A stretch of 64,000 bases of DNA, taken from contig VDFB02344152.1 of the NCBI GenBank assembly GCA_007258455.2, forward strand, positions 290,372 to 354,371, read 5' to 3'. Shown piece by piece: positions 36,990 to 49,424 of this stretch. The notes under the pieces were generated by a model that saw nothing but the letters and a program-made list of their open reading frames with translations, made no database searches and had not been told where the DNA came from. The stretch's first letter is position 1. Every line of letters starts with the position of its first letter. The translations under genes and the position numbers were made by a program. Source of the stretch: Sequoia sempervirens (Eukaryota > Streptophyta > Pinopsida > Cupressales > Cupressaceae).

Positions 36990-38485
36990 ATGTCCCTTGC
37001 AAAAATCTGGCTTGGTTTTTCAATTTTTAGGCCTTAGAAATTTCATCAAACACTTTGCTTGTAAACTTGTTCTTGACTGGTAAGTTTTTTAGTTTTGTTT
37101 TCCTCCTTGAAGTGATAATGAAATGCATGAAATTACTCAACAAAATGATGCCAATTGATTTCCAATGCAGCTATGAATGCAAAGCAAGCATTTTGGAGTT
37201 TCTATGCAAACATGATGACTGAAAATGCATAACATAAACAACTACAACAAGCTTGATATTTCTACAAACAGTTTGTATGCAGAACCAACTCCATGGCATT
37301 GATAATTTATGATCCTCAACTGATTCAATCTTCCAATTCCAATGTTTATGACTGATATACAATTGCCAAAGTTTCTTGAGCCGATTGCTCCTATATATAA
37401 CCAATGCAACTAGCCGTTGTATAACTCTAACAAAGCTGATATTTATTGTCAACAAAGTATGGAAAAATGTTGATTACAGTGTAATACAACTTAACATAAC
37501 AAATATATAAACTGTCTTATATGGTTTGTCGCTTAGAAGCATGAACCAAATAAGTCTCGGCATTCTAAACTCTAACTTCAACAGCTGTGATTAATATGTT
37601 TATCTCCTTTTCACTCTCCTATCTCTCCTTCTCTTCTTCACATGTTACAATTTCCTTTAATACTCCTCACGTCTCTATGTCCAAGCGACATGACTTTAGG
37701 AGGAGGTGATTTAAGGAGGCAATCTTTTATCTTTAATTCATTTAGACAACTTGGAGCCTTTTATTAATTTATGTCCATGGGAGCTATATGTTATGTCCTT
37801 TATTATAATCAAATGATCATAATCACCATCTTTATAGTTTGATAATTATGATATTATTTTTAAGTCTCTATTTTATATTACTTCCATATATTTTTCAATA
37901 TTTATTTTATTATTTAAATTGTTAATATTTATACTTTAATATTATAACATTATTTATTGTAATTATTTATAATGTTGTTTTATATTCTTGTATCTTTAAT
38001 ATTTATTTTATTATCATTTTTTTTATTAATTGTTCTATATATATTACTATATTTAATTTTATTATTATTATAATTATATAATATTATATTATATTTTATT
38101 TATTCATTATAATTATATATTATCAATATAATTATAATATAATGATATTTTAAATTGCCTTCGTCTATATTTATATCTTTTTTTATATTGATTTAATATT
38201 TCAATACCATGTATTTTGGTTACGATTTTGGGGACATGACAGTTTCTTCAACAATTTGTTTTAGTCTTCTCCATCGGGTTTCGTGTTCCTTTAGTCTAAG
38301 ATCATCTACCTTGCCTTCATGTTTACCGTTGCGTGTGTACTCGACTCTTGTCCTTATTGGCTTGTATGGGCATTAATTGTTGGTTGTATGATCATTGATT
38401 AACGGGAGTACACCTTCGACTAGTGTCACATTCGTCTTCCTCCCGCTTGGTCCTATTGTGACCTTTTCACACATCACCCCATTCA
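36990..38485. other. gypsy-B leader; very AT-rich at 37740-38220
   Basis: No coding domain is visible between the putative PBS and gag. The interval 37740-38220 is almost wholly A/T with many TATTATTT-like runs. A 94-codon minus-strand frame at 37171-37455 has no recognisable motif. Confidence 0.4.
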
Positions 38486-38487
38486 AA

Positions 38488-38520
38488 ATGGAGACACCCT
38501 AATTTTTGTCCCATTTGCAT
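38488..38520 (-). promoter_or_regulatory. Candidate PBS of gypsy-B
   Basis: The minus strand reads GGGACAAAAATTAGGGTGTC and then TCCATTTTGAATGGGG. This resembles the LTR-end/PBS junction of plant Tat-type elements, in which AAAATT-(A/G)GG-TGTCTxCA follows the LTR. The tRNA cannot be named. The call depends on its distance upstream of gag. Confidence 0.35.
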
Positions 38521-40870
38521 CTTTTGGCTTTGGTTTTGGGTGGTTTTGTGGTTGTCTCTCTTTGTTCCTTCTATCTTTCTGGGGATGTACCCATCTTTTG
38601 GCCCGATTTGGAATTTTGGTTGAGTTTGGAGCATTTTTTAACAGATTAGGGTTTTTATCCTTTTGGATTGGTTTGGGATTAAATTGAGTGAGAAAATTGA
38701 AATTTGAGCTAATAATCTAAATCAAGAGGCTTCAAGCAAATTGCATCAAAATTTCATCAATTGATAACTGATATAGTACTATTTGATATTTGAAACGACC
38801 TTGATAATGAATGAATTAATGAAATGAGTCCACAAAGTTCATGCAATAGAAATTAGTTTTATGCCTAAAATGAAGGAAAATTGAGAAAACTAAAACCGAT
38901 GTATCCCCATTGCAATCAATCCTCGAGATCTACTAGTAAAACTTGAGTACTTAAATACTATTTTTTACGTCATTTCAGAATAGGGCTAAAAATAGCAGAA
39001 AAAATAACGGTCACCAGCCATGAGGTCAGTATTGAAGCAATATCAAGTCTTGGTTTGCTGAAAATTCATGAAAATCATGAGAACTTCAGAAGTTGCTAAA
39101 AATGGAAAGTGAGGATGATCAGGTTGAAAATTGCCTAAGTATCAAAAATGCACTTGTAATGGAGGCATGAAAATTTCTTAAGTCTAACACCCCTCAGGTC
39201 AAAGTGCGCCTAGCACAACACCCTTCAAATGCACCCTTGAAAGGAGATCAAATAATTTCTAAGGCATGAAACATCAAACACTCCAAGGGAAAAATGTGTC
39301 CAAGCATACAAGAGGCAATATGCGCCATGACAAAGGAGGGTGAGATGTGCCCAAGGGGGTCAAATAGGAGATGAAAAGTTTCAAGGCAAGGAAAATAAGA
39401 TGACCCCCTCTAAAATGTGCCCATAAGAGATAGATGGCATGCACCTAAGAGATGCCTAAAAAAAATTTCTAAGGCAAGAAAAAAGAAAGAAGCCCCCCTC
39501 AAATGCACCCTTAACACAAGATGGTAAATGTAGACTCCAAATGTGCCTAGAAAAGACTCAAATACGCCCTAGGGAGGACTCAAAATATTCTAAGGAATAA
39601 GTTGAAATGTGCCTAGCATTGGAGATGGTAAATGCGCCCAAGGTAAAAAGATGGCTGAAAATTTCTAAGGCATGAAACAAGAAGCACTAAGGGTAATATT
39701 TGCCCATGAAGCAAGATGGGCTAAATGCGCCCAAACACCAAGATGTAGGAAAAAAATTCTAAGGAAAGAAAAATGAAACACCACCCTCTCAAATGCGCCC
39801 TTGAAAATACATAGACTCTAAATGCGCCCAAAGAAGAAGTGGGATGAAAATTTTTATAAGGAACAAATGATGGTAAGACCCCTCAAATGCACCCTAGAAT
39901 AAATAAGATAACTGAAATTTGTCTAAGGCATGTAATTTGAAGAGACACCCTCTCAAATGTGCCCAAGGATGATGAGTTAAAGTGAGCACTAGAGGTTAAA
40001 TTCACCCAAGCTTGGTGAAAGATAAGCCCCAAACACATGAGTCCAAATGCGCCCTGAGCACACAAGAGGTTAAACGTGCCCTAAAGAAGACTTCAAGCAC
40101 GCCTAGATCAAGAACATAGTGAAATGCGCCCAACCTAACGAGGTAATGTGCTCATGATGAAGAATGTTCCCTCGAACGTGGAAGGCTAAATGCGCTTAGA
40201 TATGATGGAGAACACCAAACACTCGTGAGGGAATATGCGCACAAGCACCATGATGAATAGATTTTATTTTCTAAGGCATGAAATATCAAATTCACAAGAG
40301 GAAAATGTGCCCATGAGAAGAGGAAATATTAAATGAGTTAAGTAATTTTCCCCACGTATGTTTGAGACAAAAAAGTGTTAAAAGGAGTTAAAAGGGGAAA
40401 TTTTGAATAAATCAAATGATTCCTCCATGAACATTTAAAATAAAGAAATGTTAACAAGTAGTTAAAAAGTGGAAATTTTGAATTTTGCATGGGAAATAAT
40501 CTTTAACAAAGGAAAATTTCATGACAATTGGGACTCATCTAGGTGACAACTCACCCATCACCTCTCCAAAGTTAGAAATTTCCAGGTAGTGGAGGGAGAA
40601 ATTTAATTAACTTGCTAAAATAAACTCTCACACAATTATTTAAGCCATGAAGTTTTTATTTCTTCTCACCATTTGCAAGTGCGAATTTGTGGCTCTAAGA
40701 GTGAGAAGAAAAGGCATTGAGGTGAAGCTTCTGAAGTGAGAAAGTCAAATCAGCAAGCTTGGGTGAAATTTTTCTAAGTGCCAGAAGAAAAATTGTTGAG
40801 GTTTGGAGTTAGAATTTTAATGTTGAAGATCCTCATTTTCAAAGTTTGCTCCACATTTTAGCTATCCCGA
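38520..40870 (-). mobile_element. Probable long LTR of gypsy-B
   Basis: The 2.3 kb beyond the PBS candidate have no coding domain and carry an unusual short-motif array (39195-40320). Tat/Ogre-type elements have multi-kilobase LTRs, so this length is acceptable. No second copy is present in the window (the 3' side is lost or beyond the gap at 27378), so LTR identity cannot be confirmed and the outer end is not fixed. Confidence 0.35.
39195..40320 (+). repeat. Array of about 27 AAATGCGCCC-type motifs
   Basis: The decamer AAATGYRCCC or a one- to two-base variant occurs about 27 times in 1.1 kb (for example near 39632, 39724, 39792, 39819, 40046 and 40124), at irregular 25-80 bp spacing. A second motif, TCTAAGGCATGAAA, accompanies it roughly every 80-110 bp (near 39258, 39666, 39921 and 40272). 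All copies point the same way. It is a degenerate minisatellite with a conserved core. Confidence 0.8.
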
Positions 40871-40871
40871 G

Positions 40872-43800
40872 GTGATTTATTTTCTAAGTTTAAATTTTAA
40901 TGCCTATCTTTTATTTTGCAGGATGGTTGAAGCAGGAAAAGTCAACAAGATTGCAGGAAAGGCTACCAATGCTGAGTCAAGCAAAGCCAACATATCCAGG
41001 CAGGCGGTGATAAAAAAGTTGAGCAAGACATTTCTTCCTGAATCCAAGTTTACATCAAAATTGGGAGAGTTGATTGATACAAATCTTGTTTCATACAACC
41101 TTAGAGCACTTAGAGGTCAAATGTATGGGCTAGGTATTCATCCTCCATCAATCATGGCACATCAAATAATGAAGAGTGGGTTTTATGCAGCTATTGGTTT
41201 TCGACCAGTGTCCAAAATTGATCATGGAATGTGCCAACTGCTACAAGCCAAAGCGAAGGACCATTGTTTCCCCTAATGGAAAATTATTTTCCAATCTCAC
41301 ACCCAAAGCCATCAAAGAAGCATTTGGAATTCCTACTTTTGATTGGATGGTATAAAAAACAAGGGAGAGGGCTGAAAGAATTCACGCTTCTTCTTTTGAG
41401 AGATGTGCTAGAATGATAAATTTTGTGTGGATGTAGAAGTCCAGGCCTCCTCACACCACACTCCCCAAGTAGATAATCTCAAATGATGTGAAATAGGATT
41501 ATTGTGATTTGATAATGACTCTCAGCTGAGTGATTGGAAGCCCTCAATCATACATCTTCGAGCCATGGATGTTTTACTACATCAGGATTGTGTTGGAAGG
41601 GAAAGACTATGTAGATTGTGCAAGAATGATAAGTGACATTTTGGATGAGCAGTTCAGGAATTTGAGGAGAACTAAGACATTCTACATGAGCTCATATGTG
41701 ATATATATGCTGGCTTGAATGACTAAGTATAGGGGAATAAATTATAAGGAGCTAATTGGGTGTGGTCCTGAAAAGTTCAAAATTTATGAGGCTTGCCCAC
41801 AATTGCACTTGAGCAACACCTCCAACTACAAAAGATTGAACAATGCCTTCACCATGCACATAGCCAGGACTCTTCAGTGGAGGACTCAACAGAGGATATC
41901 TAAAGAGGCTCGAGATTTGATTGAAGAATATGGATATTGGTTTATCCAATTTCCAAAGTTCACTTATATCAAGCTGCAGGGGTTCACGTCATATCCATAT
42001 AGATTACCAAGATACCCCACAGATAGAATGGTAATTCTATAAGTATCTAGGCAGCTCATTGCCTATGATAGAATTTAGAAAAAGAAGAGGAAAGGAGGGT
42101 TGTACTTCTCGATCACCATGGGGAATTCAAATGAGGTTTGTCCATGCTTGCAGGTAGCCAAAGAAGTTAAAGATGAGCTGCAGTTTTTCCACCTTTCATA
42201 CCACACTAGCAGGCAGGCTTTTGATCCTTACAACAATATTAGAATGGTGCAGAGTGTGGAGTATAGGCACAAGGCACATATTGAGGACTTTTGGGCTAAT
42301 GCGGTGGATGATGCTAAAGTTAGAAGAATTTTTACCAGAATACCCTTGAAGATGATTAGAGAATGTGAGATTATTCCAGTTCTAGATCAAGTAGATGAGG
42401 ATGTGAATGTTATGCAACCAAATTTTGAATCAGTAAGAAACACAACGGTCCCACTACCTGATTGGTTAGAACCGGAGATTACGGACTTAGACACATTATG
42501 CATACCAATTTTGACGTTCACAAGAAATTGGGTGGAAAGGCACGTGAGTAGAATTAAAATCATATCAATCCCCCTCACTTACAATTTGATGGGTGACCAG
42601 AGGCCTCCAATAGCTAGGAAAGGAAAACAGGTCACCCAAGCTTTAGAACCACAGAGAGAAGTGCAAGTCCAGTCAGTACCTTAGAGGGTAGAGGAAGCAT
42701 CACCCATGCCATCGTAGACTTGCTCTTCAAGTGTGCAGGAGGTGTCATTGTTTGGGAGCCAGAGAAATAGATCGAACGAGGAGCAAGAGTTTCAAGACAT
42801 AAACCATCCACCTCTTAGAGAGCTAGATAGTCTGAGTTTCAATGCTCCTAGGAGATGAAATCAATAGGAAGAAGAAGACGAGATGACAATAGACACCTTC
42901 TTCTATCATATGATTGAGACAGCATTAGAAGATGAGAATGCTATAGGGTTGGAGTCTTGAGGTTCAAGAGAAAATGTTTAGTAGATGGAGACTAATGAGC
43001 CTCAACAAAAAATTGTTAGAGAAGAAGTACGTGAAGAGGAAGCAAGAGAGGAACAATCACTTATTGTTTGTGACCCGTAGTAGGTAGTGCCAGATTGGCT
43101 TAGGGAAAGAATGAATCCTGAGGAGGAGAATGACCTAACAATCGAGATGGAAGAATTCCTAAGAAGAATCAGCAAGCCACCAGAAAAGAAGAGAGCCAAG
43201 AAGTTCTCAAAGATATCTACAGATAAGTCTGGTTCTTGTACACTTCATGTGTTTGTCCACAAGGAAGAGTGTGACCGAGATGAGATTGTACCTAAAAATT
43301 ATGTGGTCACTACTATGGAGTTAGGCCACCCTATAGGAGCTTAGATAATTAAGGAGTGTGATAGCTCCTATCAAACTAAAAAGGATAGGTTGCTCTGGAT
43401 GGACGTAAAGTATAAGAGATTGAAGAAAGAGGATAAGACGTTGATTCGATATGTGCAACACTTGGCCCGTCCGTCTGGATAGGAGAATTTGACAGTTGAT
43501 CTTCCAACTGAGCTTCTGAGGGAATCAATCAGTGGCCTAGAAGATTTGAAGAAGATGGCTCACGAGGCGGATAAGTGGGTGGGCAATATTCGCGTGGAGG
43601 CAGAAAAGTTCATTGATGATCTAGCCTATTCTTTTTAGCAAGCTTCTAGTATTCTTACACGCATGGATAATGTTGATCAAGCTTGGAGAAAAACCCACAT
43701 TTATCAGGATATGACTATTCCTCGCTTGTCAACCTTGATGCATATGCCAGTGCAAATTATGATTAGAGGAGGAGTGATTCAGGAGGGTGACAGATATGAT

Positions 43801-44280
43801 TTCCCCAGTTGTAATTCTTCAGCATTCACAGGTCGAGGCTTCTTCGATGTAGCATAGGTAGAAGCAGCTAGAGTTAGAAATGCCATGGGAAATATACAGG
43901 AAGGAGTCTTAAACACACTTGAAGCTTTGTTTGGAAAAATACTGACTCTAAAGGAGGTGACTACGGATGGCCTGAAGAACAGATTGGAGCCTTTCTTTTC
44001 AAATGTAAGGTCATTTATCCAAGTGGATTTTGAAAATATTTTGACCTTATCCAACATCATTTAGAACACTTAAGATGCCTTAGTTTCTTGGGGAAAATCA
44101 TGTACTCGACAAGGGAAAGTGGTCACGGTGCTTGAATTTCAGCTCAACCATATTCCACCTATCTCAATTCAAGAGGTTGAGGCAGTGTTGGCCAAATTCA
44201 TTGAGTTTGTTGTCAAGGAGAAAGACAATGGGAATGTGTTTTTGGATGAGGATCTTCTAGAAGATAGTGGGCATTAGATT
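40872..44280 (+). pseudogene. Orphan ~1100-codon retroelement ORF, decayed
   Basis: The plus strand reads as one long protein with about fifteen stops and several frameshifts. A likely start is the ATG at 40922, just after TATTTTGCAGG, which looks like a 3' splice site. Open parts include FLPESKFTSKLGELIDTNLV, LTPKAIKEAFGIPTFDWMV, FEPWMFYYIRIVLEGKDYVD, KFKIYEACPQLHLSN, GLYFSITMGNSNEV and GGVIQEGDRYDFPS, then a helical C-terminal part to 44278. No gag, PR, RT or IN motif occurs. The KAIKEAFGIP wording is like unnamed proteins that accompany plant LTR elements. It ends just before a polypurine tract and LTR. Confidence 0.5.
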
Positions 44281-44292
44281 CCCACAGTGGTC

Positions 44293-44312
44293 AAAAGGAG
44301 AGAGTGGGAACT
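44293..44312 (+). promoter_or_regulatory. Polypurine tract
   Basis: AAAAGGAGAGAGTGGGAACT lies one base before TGTGCTCATT. This is a textbook PPT-to-3'-LTR junction on the plus strand and marks the end of the element carrying the orphan ORF. Confidence 0.65.
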
Positions 44313-44313
44313 A

Positions 44314-45060
44314 TGTGCTCATTTATTACCCCCACTCCACTTTCTAGTAGTTTTTAGGGAAAATCTTGACTAGGGCTTATGTGGCTCAATCTGAGCCATT
44401 CATTGTAATTGAATATGAGTTTTTTGTTGGACAGGTCCAACTATAAAAGGGGAATCCCCTCATATGTGCATATAGATAGGAATTGATAGCATAGAAGGAA
44501 GAGAGAGAGAGGCATAGCATAGCATAGATTGATAGGAAGAGGAAGGAAAGTTTTCAATTGAATACTCTGTAAGAGATTGTTGTGAACACTACCATAATAA
44601 AAAGAGTTGTCATTGCTTGTGATTTCATCTTTTGTTGTGGGTAGCTAGCAATATTTCTTCATCCTTCTAATTCACGTAGAATCTTAAAATACAACTTGGA
44701 TAGAGTAAAATAGATTTTATTTCATGCAAGTAGATAGTTGTGGAATGAGGTGGTTGATTTGAGCAATATTTTCTAATCCATACCACTAGCAGGCTCACTA
44801 ATGGTGGGTTCACCTTGTGTGGTCACCTAGAATAGTTTGAACTTAACTTCAATTATGATTTACATGTTGGTATGCGTCATTGTGATGGTGTCTTTTTGTT
44901 GAATTGTAATTTGAATATCTCTAGTTCCCCCTTTGAAGATTGCAATAGTTTTGTGGAAGTTGTATGAGGTGAGGCAAAGCAAAGCTTGGTTGAAGTTTGT
45001 GAGAGTTGATCACCGAACCCCGTGCCTATAGTAGATTATAGCATGTTTAATCCCTGCAGC
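44314..45060 (+). mobile_element. 3' LTR of the orphan-ORF element
   Basis: It starts TGTGCTCATTTATTACCCCC right after the PPT. It contains a TATA box and AATAAAAA downstream (about 44595), as in a U3-R-U5 layout, and repeated GCATAGCATAGCATAG near 44515. The right end is inferred near CCCTGCA (45058). No matching 5' LTR was found upstream, so the element is truncated at its 5' side or its 5' LTR lies elsewhere. Confidence 0.45.
44442..44449 (+). promoter_or_regulatory. TATA box in 3' LTR
   Basis: CTATAAAAGGGG is a strong plant TATA-box match about 130 bp inside the LTR, the usual place for the U3 promoter. Confidence 0.55.
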
Positions 45061-45088
45061 CATTCAAATTCAGTACTTTCTAGTTAGT

Positions 45089-45660
45089 TTAGGAAACTCG
45101 AGCTTCATTGACAAATCCTCCAATTCTCAAAAATCCCTTTCTCTTTAAGTGAAAAATTGTGTAAGTCCCCTTGAAATACCAGCAAATCACATCAAGCCAA
45201 CTAAATCTATGTCCATTGCATAAAGGAATCTTGGAGTTGAATGCATGATCTTTCGCAATCTTAGCATGCAGGAGATTTTGATCAAGAGAGGATAGAGTGA
45301 CCATTGGAAACTTTATTCTATATTGGTGCAGTCATAAAACACCTATCAATAGGTCCTTTCCTCATACCATTGTATTTTTTGTCTTCGGCATTCTTGGTCA
45401 CTCTTCCCCTGAAGATCTTGCAATATGATGTAATGGCATGCCAACAACCTTGGCAATCGGTTGAGGAGATGGTTGACCTCCGTTGACGCAACGTCCAAAT
45501 AACTAACCAAGGAATCTCTCTCATCGACCCTTCCTTTGAATGCGTGTGATCCCTCAACGATATATCCCATAGGTTGACAAGGTCCTATGTCAAGTCATCT
45601 TCTCTTTCCTTGTTTTCTTGTATTGGTTCTATGGTCGATCGACCCATCACAACGCTATTC
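45089..45660 (-). pseudogene. Internal remnant of element C, unidentified
   Basis: Minus-strand frames 45346-45570 (ERDSLVSYLDVASTEVNHLL, RLLACHYIILQDLQGKSDQE) and 45089-45304 (HAKIAKDHAFNSKIPLCNGH, GTYTIFHLKRKGFLRIGGFV) follow the element C primer site. Their position is that of a gag N-terminus. I do not recognise them. The sequence then stops at the neighbouring LTR. Confidence 0.35.
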
Positions 45661-45691
45661 TACTATCGGGTGATTTTCCCAAGTTCACTTA

Positions 45692-45706
45692 GGCAACGAT
45701 GCCAAA
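45692..45706 (-). promoter_or_regulatory. Primer binding site of element C
   Basis: The minus strand reads TTTGGCATCGTTGCC directly after the LTR end. This resembles the TTTGGCGCCGTTGCC sites common in plant gypsy elements, so the element reads on the minus strand. Confidence 0.6.
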
Positions 45707-46120
45707 TGTTTACTCACTAGGATACCTTCAATGTACTATGAGAAAATCAAAATTATGAAATATATAACAAGTACAAAATATTCATGGACGCATGTTGCAC
45801 AAAATAATGGTACTCCATTTATTGATTCATTGTAACCAATTACAATTGCCCGTACTAGAATATAACATCATAATGTAATAACATGTAGCACAATGTCATA
45901 GTTACTAACATAATGTCTCCCTGACTATACCACTCATATATAGATGGTAGTGCTGAGAACCAAATTCATCACAACGCTTCTACTTGCAACCAATCACTAG
46001 TCGGGAATTCAATCTTCTGAAAATTTACAAAAAGAGAAACAATAAGAACTAACTATAGTCTTATTTACTCACAAAATCTAGTTGACTAATTATGCTTTTG
46101 GATGACTACATCACTCACCA
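45707..46120 (-). mobile_element. Element C LTR, copy 1
   Basis: In plus orientation the segment runs from TGTTTACTCACTAGG to ATCACTCACCA, about 414 bp with TG...CA ends. It abuts the PBS at its left edge, so it is the 5' LTR of a minus-strand element whose interior survives only as 45089-45660. A second LTR copy starts two bases further right. Confidence 0.65.
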
Positions 46121-46122
46121 AA

Positions 46123-46204
46123 TGTTTACTCACTGGGATACCTTCCATGTACTATGAGAGTAAACAAAAATTCATAAAACATATAACAAGTACAAAATAT
46201 TCAA
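46123..46204 (-). mobile_element. Element C LTR, copy 2, left part
   Basis: It begins TGTTTACTCACTGGGATACC, the same as copy 1 with few differences. It breaks off after TACAAAATATTCAAGG, where LINE-B begins. It continues at 53558 on the other side of the LINE. Confidence 0.7.
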
Positions 46205-46321
46205 GGTGGATGCTTAAAATAAAGAGGGTAAACCATTGAATCAGAAAAACAGCAAAGCCAAAATTGCAAACCACCTACTAAAGGGCCAAAAGCTAAACCC
46301 ATCACAACACCGTGACACATC

Positions 46322-46519
46322 TCAGATCTCCACAACCAAGTCCTCAAGCTCCCTAGAAAGACCATCTAAAAGAAAACTCCAATCATCCACTTTCCAATTT
46401 CCCTTCTGCTTAGAAGCCCATTTAGCCAAATGATCAACCACCCTATTCCACTCCCTAGGGATATGGCAGAAGATGATAGAGTCCAAGGACTCCCCTAGGG
46501 AGATGATATATCTAACCAC
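46322..46519 (-). pseudogene. LINE-B RNase H C-terminal part
   Basis: The frame reads SLDSIIFCHIPREWNRVVDH then LAKWASKQKGNWKVDDW, matching the end of plant LINE RNase H domains (F.H(I/V)PR..N..AD.LA..A). It lies at the 3' end of ORF2, as expected. Confidence 0.75.
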
Positions 46520-46599
46520 TCCACTTTCTACCTAGTTAACATCCTCCATTTGCCTCTTAATCAACAAATCAACCACAATCTAAGAATCTAACTCACAAA

Positions 46600-48430
46600 C
46601 TATCCTTCTCCAACCAAGGGCACAAGCCCTTTTCAAAGCCAAGAGAATAGCCAAGGCCTCCATGTAATTGGCAGCAGAGTGTAAGCCAACACTTTATAGA
46701 AGAAGAACACAATCTACTCTGTGAGTGTCCTTACTAGAATTTTCAACCAGATGGCTGAGACACTCTCTAGAGAGGACCCATCTCAGACAGTATCACACAT
46801 CAAAGGAGGATGTGCATCTAGTACATATATCTTTTAGAACCTTCTCTCAAGACTTCAGCCTAAGGCCAGCCTCATCCTATGCTTGGCACAATCTGAAAGT
46901 TCTAAAATCTAAACAATTTCATATCTCTAAGGTCCACAAAATACGAAGATCACACCAGCTCATCAAAGTCTCTCCAGAATCCCAATATCACGTCCCAAAC
47001 CTTTAGAGTAACCTAAAAGCTTCTTTATCCAAAATATCCTAATGATTAATTCAAGCCAAATTTAAATGATGAAGTTGGGACTAAGAACCAAGGTGATAGA
47101 AGAAAGAATCTAGTAGTAGAACCCCAACTACTACAAGTCCCCAGAGAAGTAGTACGCCAACACGGTTAATCCTGTAGATCCCACCAGGTCCTAGGAGCAT
47201 CCTAAAAAGAGCATTGAAGAAAATATGGGAAGTATTCTCATCACTGTTAGAGCATATAACACACATAGAGGGGACCTGAAAGCCCCACTTCCAAGGATTC
47301 TCCCAGGTCAGACATCTATTATAATTCACCAACTAGGAAAAAGAGTTACACTTGGGCCAAGAGAATTTGTTCCAAATCTGCTTTCACAAGGGGACCCTTG
47401 TGTAGCCAAATATCTATTCATCAAGAGTCTGATACCCAGAGGCCATGTTGAATTTTCATTTCTGGTCTCCACCCCAAGCCAGAACACCCCTCTCCAATAG
47501 GGAGCTACAAACCCTTTCGGACAAGATGCAAGAAAGCTCCTTACGATCCTCCATCATACCTCCAAGTGACCATTCATGTGGGTCCTTCCACCTATACACC
47601 AAAGCTCCATCTAGAACCTGAGGGGATTTGAAATCTACCACATGAGTCAAACCTACATCCAAGAAATGTCTACAAAAATCCTACAAATGAGGATGAGTGG
47701 ACATAATAGGAGGATGACCATCCCAAGAATCAAACCAGAAGAGATCCTTCAAACCCCTGTTGCAAATCCAAAACAAACCTTTCTTAATCAACCTGGCTCC
47801 CCTCTTGGGGGAACTCCAAACAATAGATCCCTTACCATTAAGACTATATCTAGGAACATCCTCTCCATCCAGAACCCCAATATATTTTGAGGTGAGGATC
47901 TTAGCCCAAGTTTGTTGATGCTAAGAACACCATCTCCAATAAATCTTATCTGCCAAAGACTGCCCATTCAAATCAGCCCGACGCAGCCCAAGACCACCCT
48001 CCTGTTTCAAGCAACAAACCACATCCCACTTGACTAGACTCCACTTTGTTGAAAGAAGATTTCAAAACCAAATGAGCTACTGATAGAGGGCCTCAAAGTC
48101 TTTCACAAAGTTGGTAGGATCCAATAAGACAAAGCACTTGTACAAAGGGAGATCCTGAACCATAGACTTCAAAAGAGTCACTCTCCCCACAGTAGAGAGC
48201 CATATGTACATCTAATGTTTGACCTTCTTTTGAAACTTCTCAATAACATCCTACCAGAGTGCTTGAGGTAAGGAGTGAAAAACCAATGGAATGCCAAGAT
48301 ACACAAATAGGAGCAAGCCAACTTGGAACCTAAGAATAGTAGCAATCCTATGTTAAATAAGACTAGGATTGTTAAAGAAATAGATAAAAGAATTCCCTTC
48401 ATTAATGCTTTGACCCAAAGCAACCAAATA
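46600..48430 (-). pseudogene. LINE-B ORF2 region between RT and RNase H
   Basis: The minus strand holds the RT-distal part and, at 47081-47332, WGFQVPSMCVICSNSDENTS then HIFF, a zf-RVT signature (C..C....E...H(I/L)FF.C) with the last cysteine lost. The RNase H N-terminal half near 46560-46680 is readable only in pieces. Several stops are present. Confidence 0.6.
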
Positions 48431-49420
48431 ACAATCTAGGCCCCTCCTTATATTGACCGCTTCAACCATGCTGGCAATTCCCATAAGTGTTTTGCATCCA
48501 CATACTAGAGATGGGACTGGGGAGGAATATTATTGCCCCACTACCAGCCTTGAATCAAGCCAAGCTCCACCCGAGATTTCAAGAACCTCCCAAACCCTTC
48601 TGCCATCAGAATGAATAAGTATGGAGATACAAGATCTGCATGTCGAAGGTCCTTGGAAGCCTCAAAAATCTTAGAGGGCTCACCATTAACAAGCACAGAG
48701 AAGGAAGTAGTCCCGACACAACTCAATACCCAATCAATCCAAGCATTTCCAAATCTAAAAGCTCTCAAAATCTTGGTTAGACAATCCCATTTGACATGAT
48801 CATAATCCTTGGCCATATCAAGCTTAATGAACATAGCCTTCTCCTTGGAGGATGCCATAGAGTGCATTATCTCTACAATAATAACCACACTATCTAGAAT
48901 CTGCCTACTAGCCACAAACCTACCCTATTCCTTAGAGATCAACCTATGTAACCATGGCTTCAAGTGCTCAGCAATCAACTTGGTGATGATTTTGTATACC
49001 ACATTACAAAGGGAAATAGGCCTAAAGCGATCTAAAGAATCATCTCCCTCACGCTTAGGGATGAGAGCCTAGAATGTTGCATTAAAATCTCTTAGAATTT
49101 TCTTATTCTTTTGAGATTCTTAGAAAACTTCAAGAAGGTCAAGCTTCATAACCTCCCAAAACTCCTAAAAGAACTCAAATGAGAACCCATCAAGACTAGG
49201 AGTTTTACCTTTCCTCATTTGAAACACAATATTTTCCAATTCCATCAAATAAATCAGCTTGAGAAGAGACCCATTTATTTCCTTAGTCACCAAGGGAGGA
49301 ATGCAAGCCAGGATTGCATCTTCATCCTCACTGGCAGGAGTAGAATCGTCGTGAAAAAGAGTAGAGAAGAACCGAACAGACTCTTTAGGAATTTCAGGAG
49401 AGGTGATGCAGAGTAGGGGT
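48430..49420 (-). pseudogene. LINE-B reverse transcriptase
   Basis: Going down the minus strand are RKGKTPSLDGFSFEFF, RFRPISLCNVVYKIITKLIA, then the 124-codon frame 48541-48915 with ASRQILDSVV, FIKLDMAKDYDHVKWD, SFSVLVNGEPSKIFEASKDL and SPYLFILMAEGFGRFLK, then YVDAKHLW. The usual RQGDP.SP reads HADLVSP and the catalytic F/YVDD box reads YVDA, so it is inactive. The order and spacing match plant L1 RT well. Confidence 0.8.
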
Positions 49421-49424
49421 AGAA

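Larger units (their letters stand above)
31604..38520 (-). mobile_element. Decayed Ty3/gypsy retrotransposon (gypsy-B)
   Basis: On the minus strand the order is PBS candidate (~38500), leader, gag with zinc knuckle (35840-36985), linker, protease, long acidic linker, RT, RNase H and integrase (to ~31800), with the pol C-terminus at 31604-31810. The PR-RT-RH-IN order and the motif wording fit Ty3/gypsy, probably a Tat/Athila-type lineage (inferred). Three catalytic residues are lost and every domain has stops or frameshifts, so it is dead. Additional coding-like sequence continues to 27398. Confidence 0.8.
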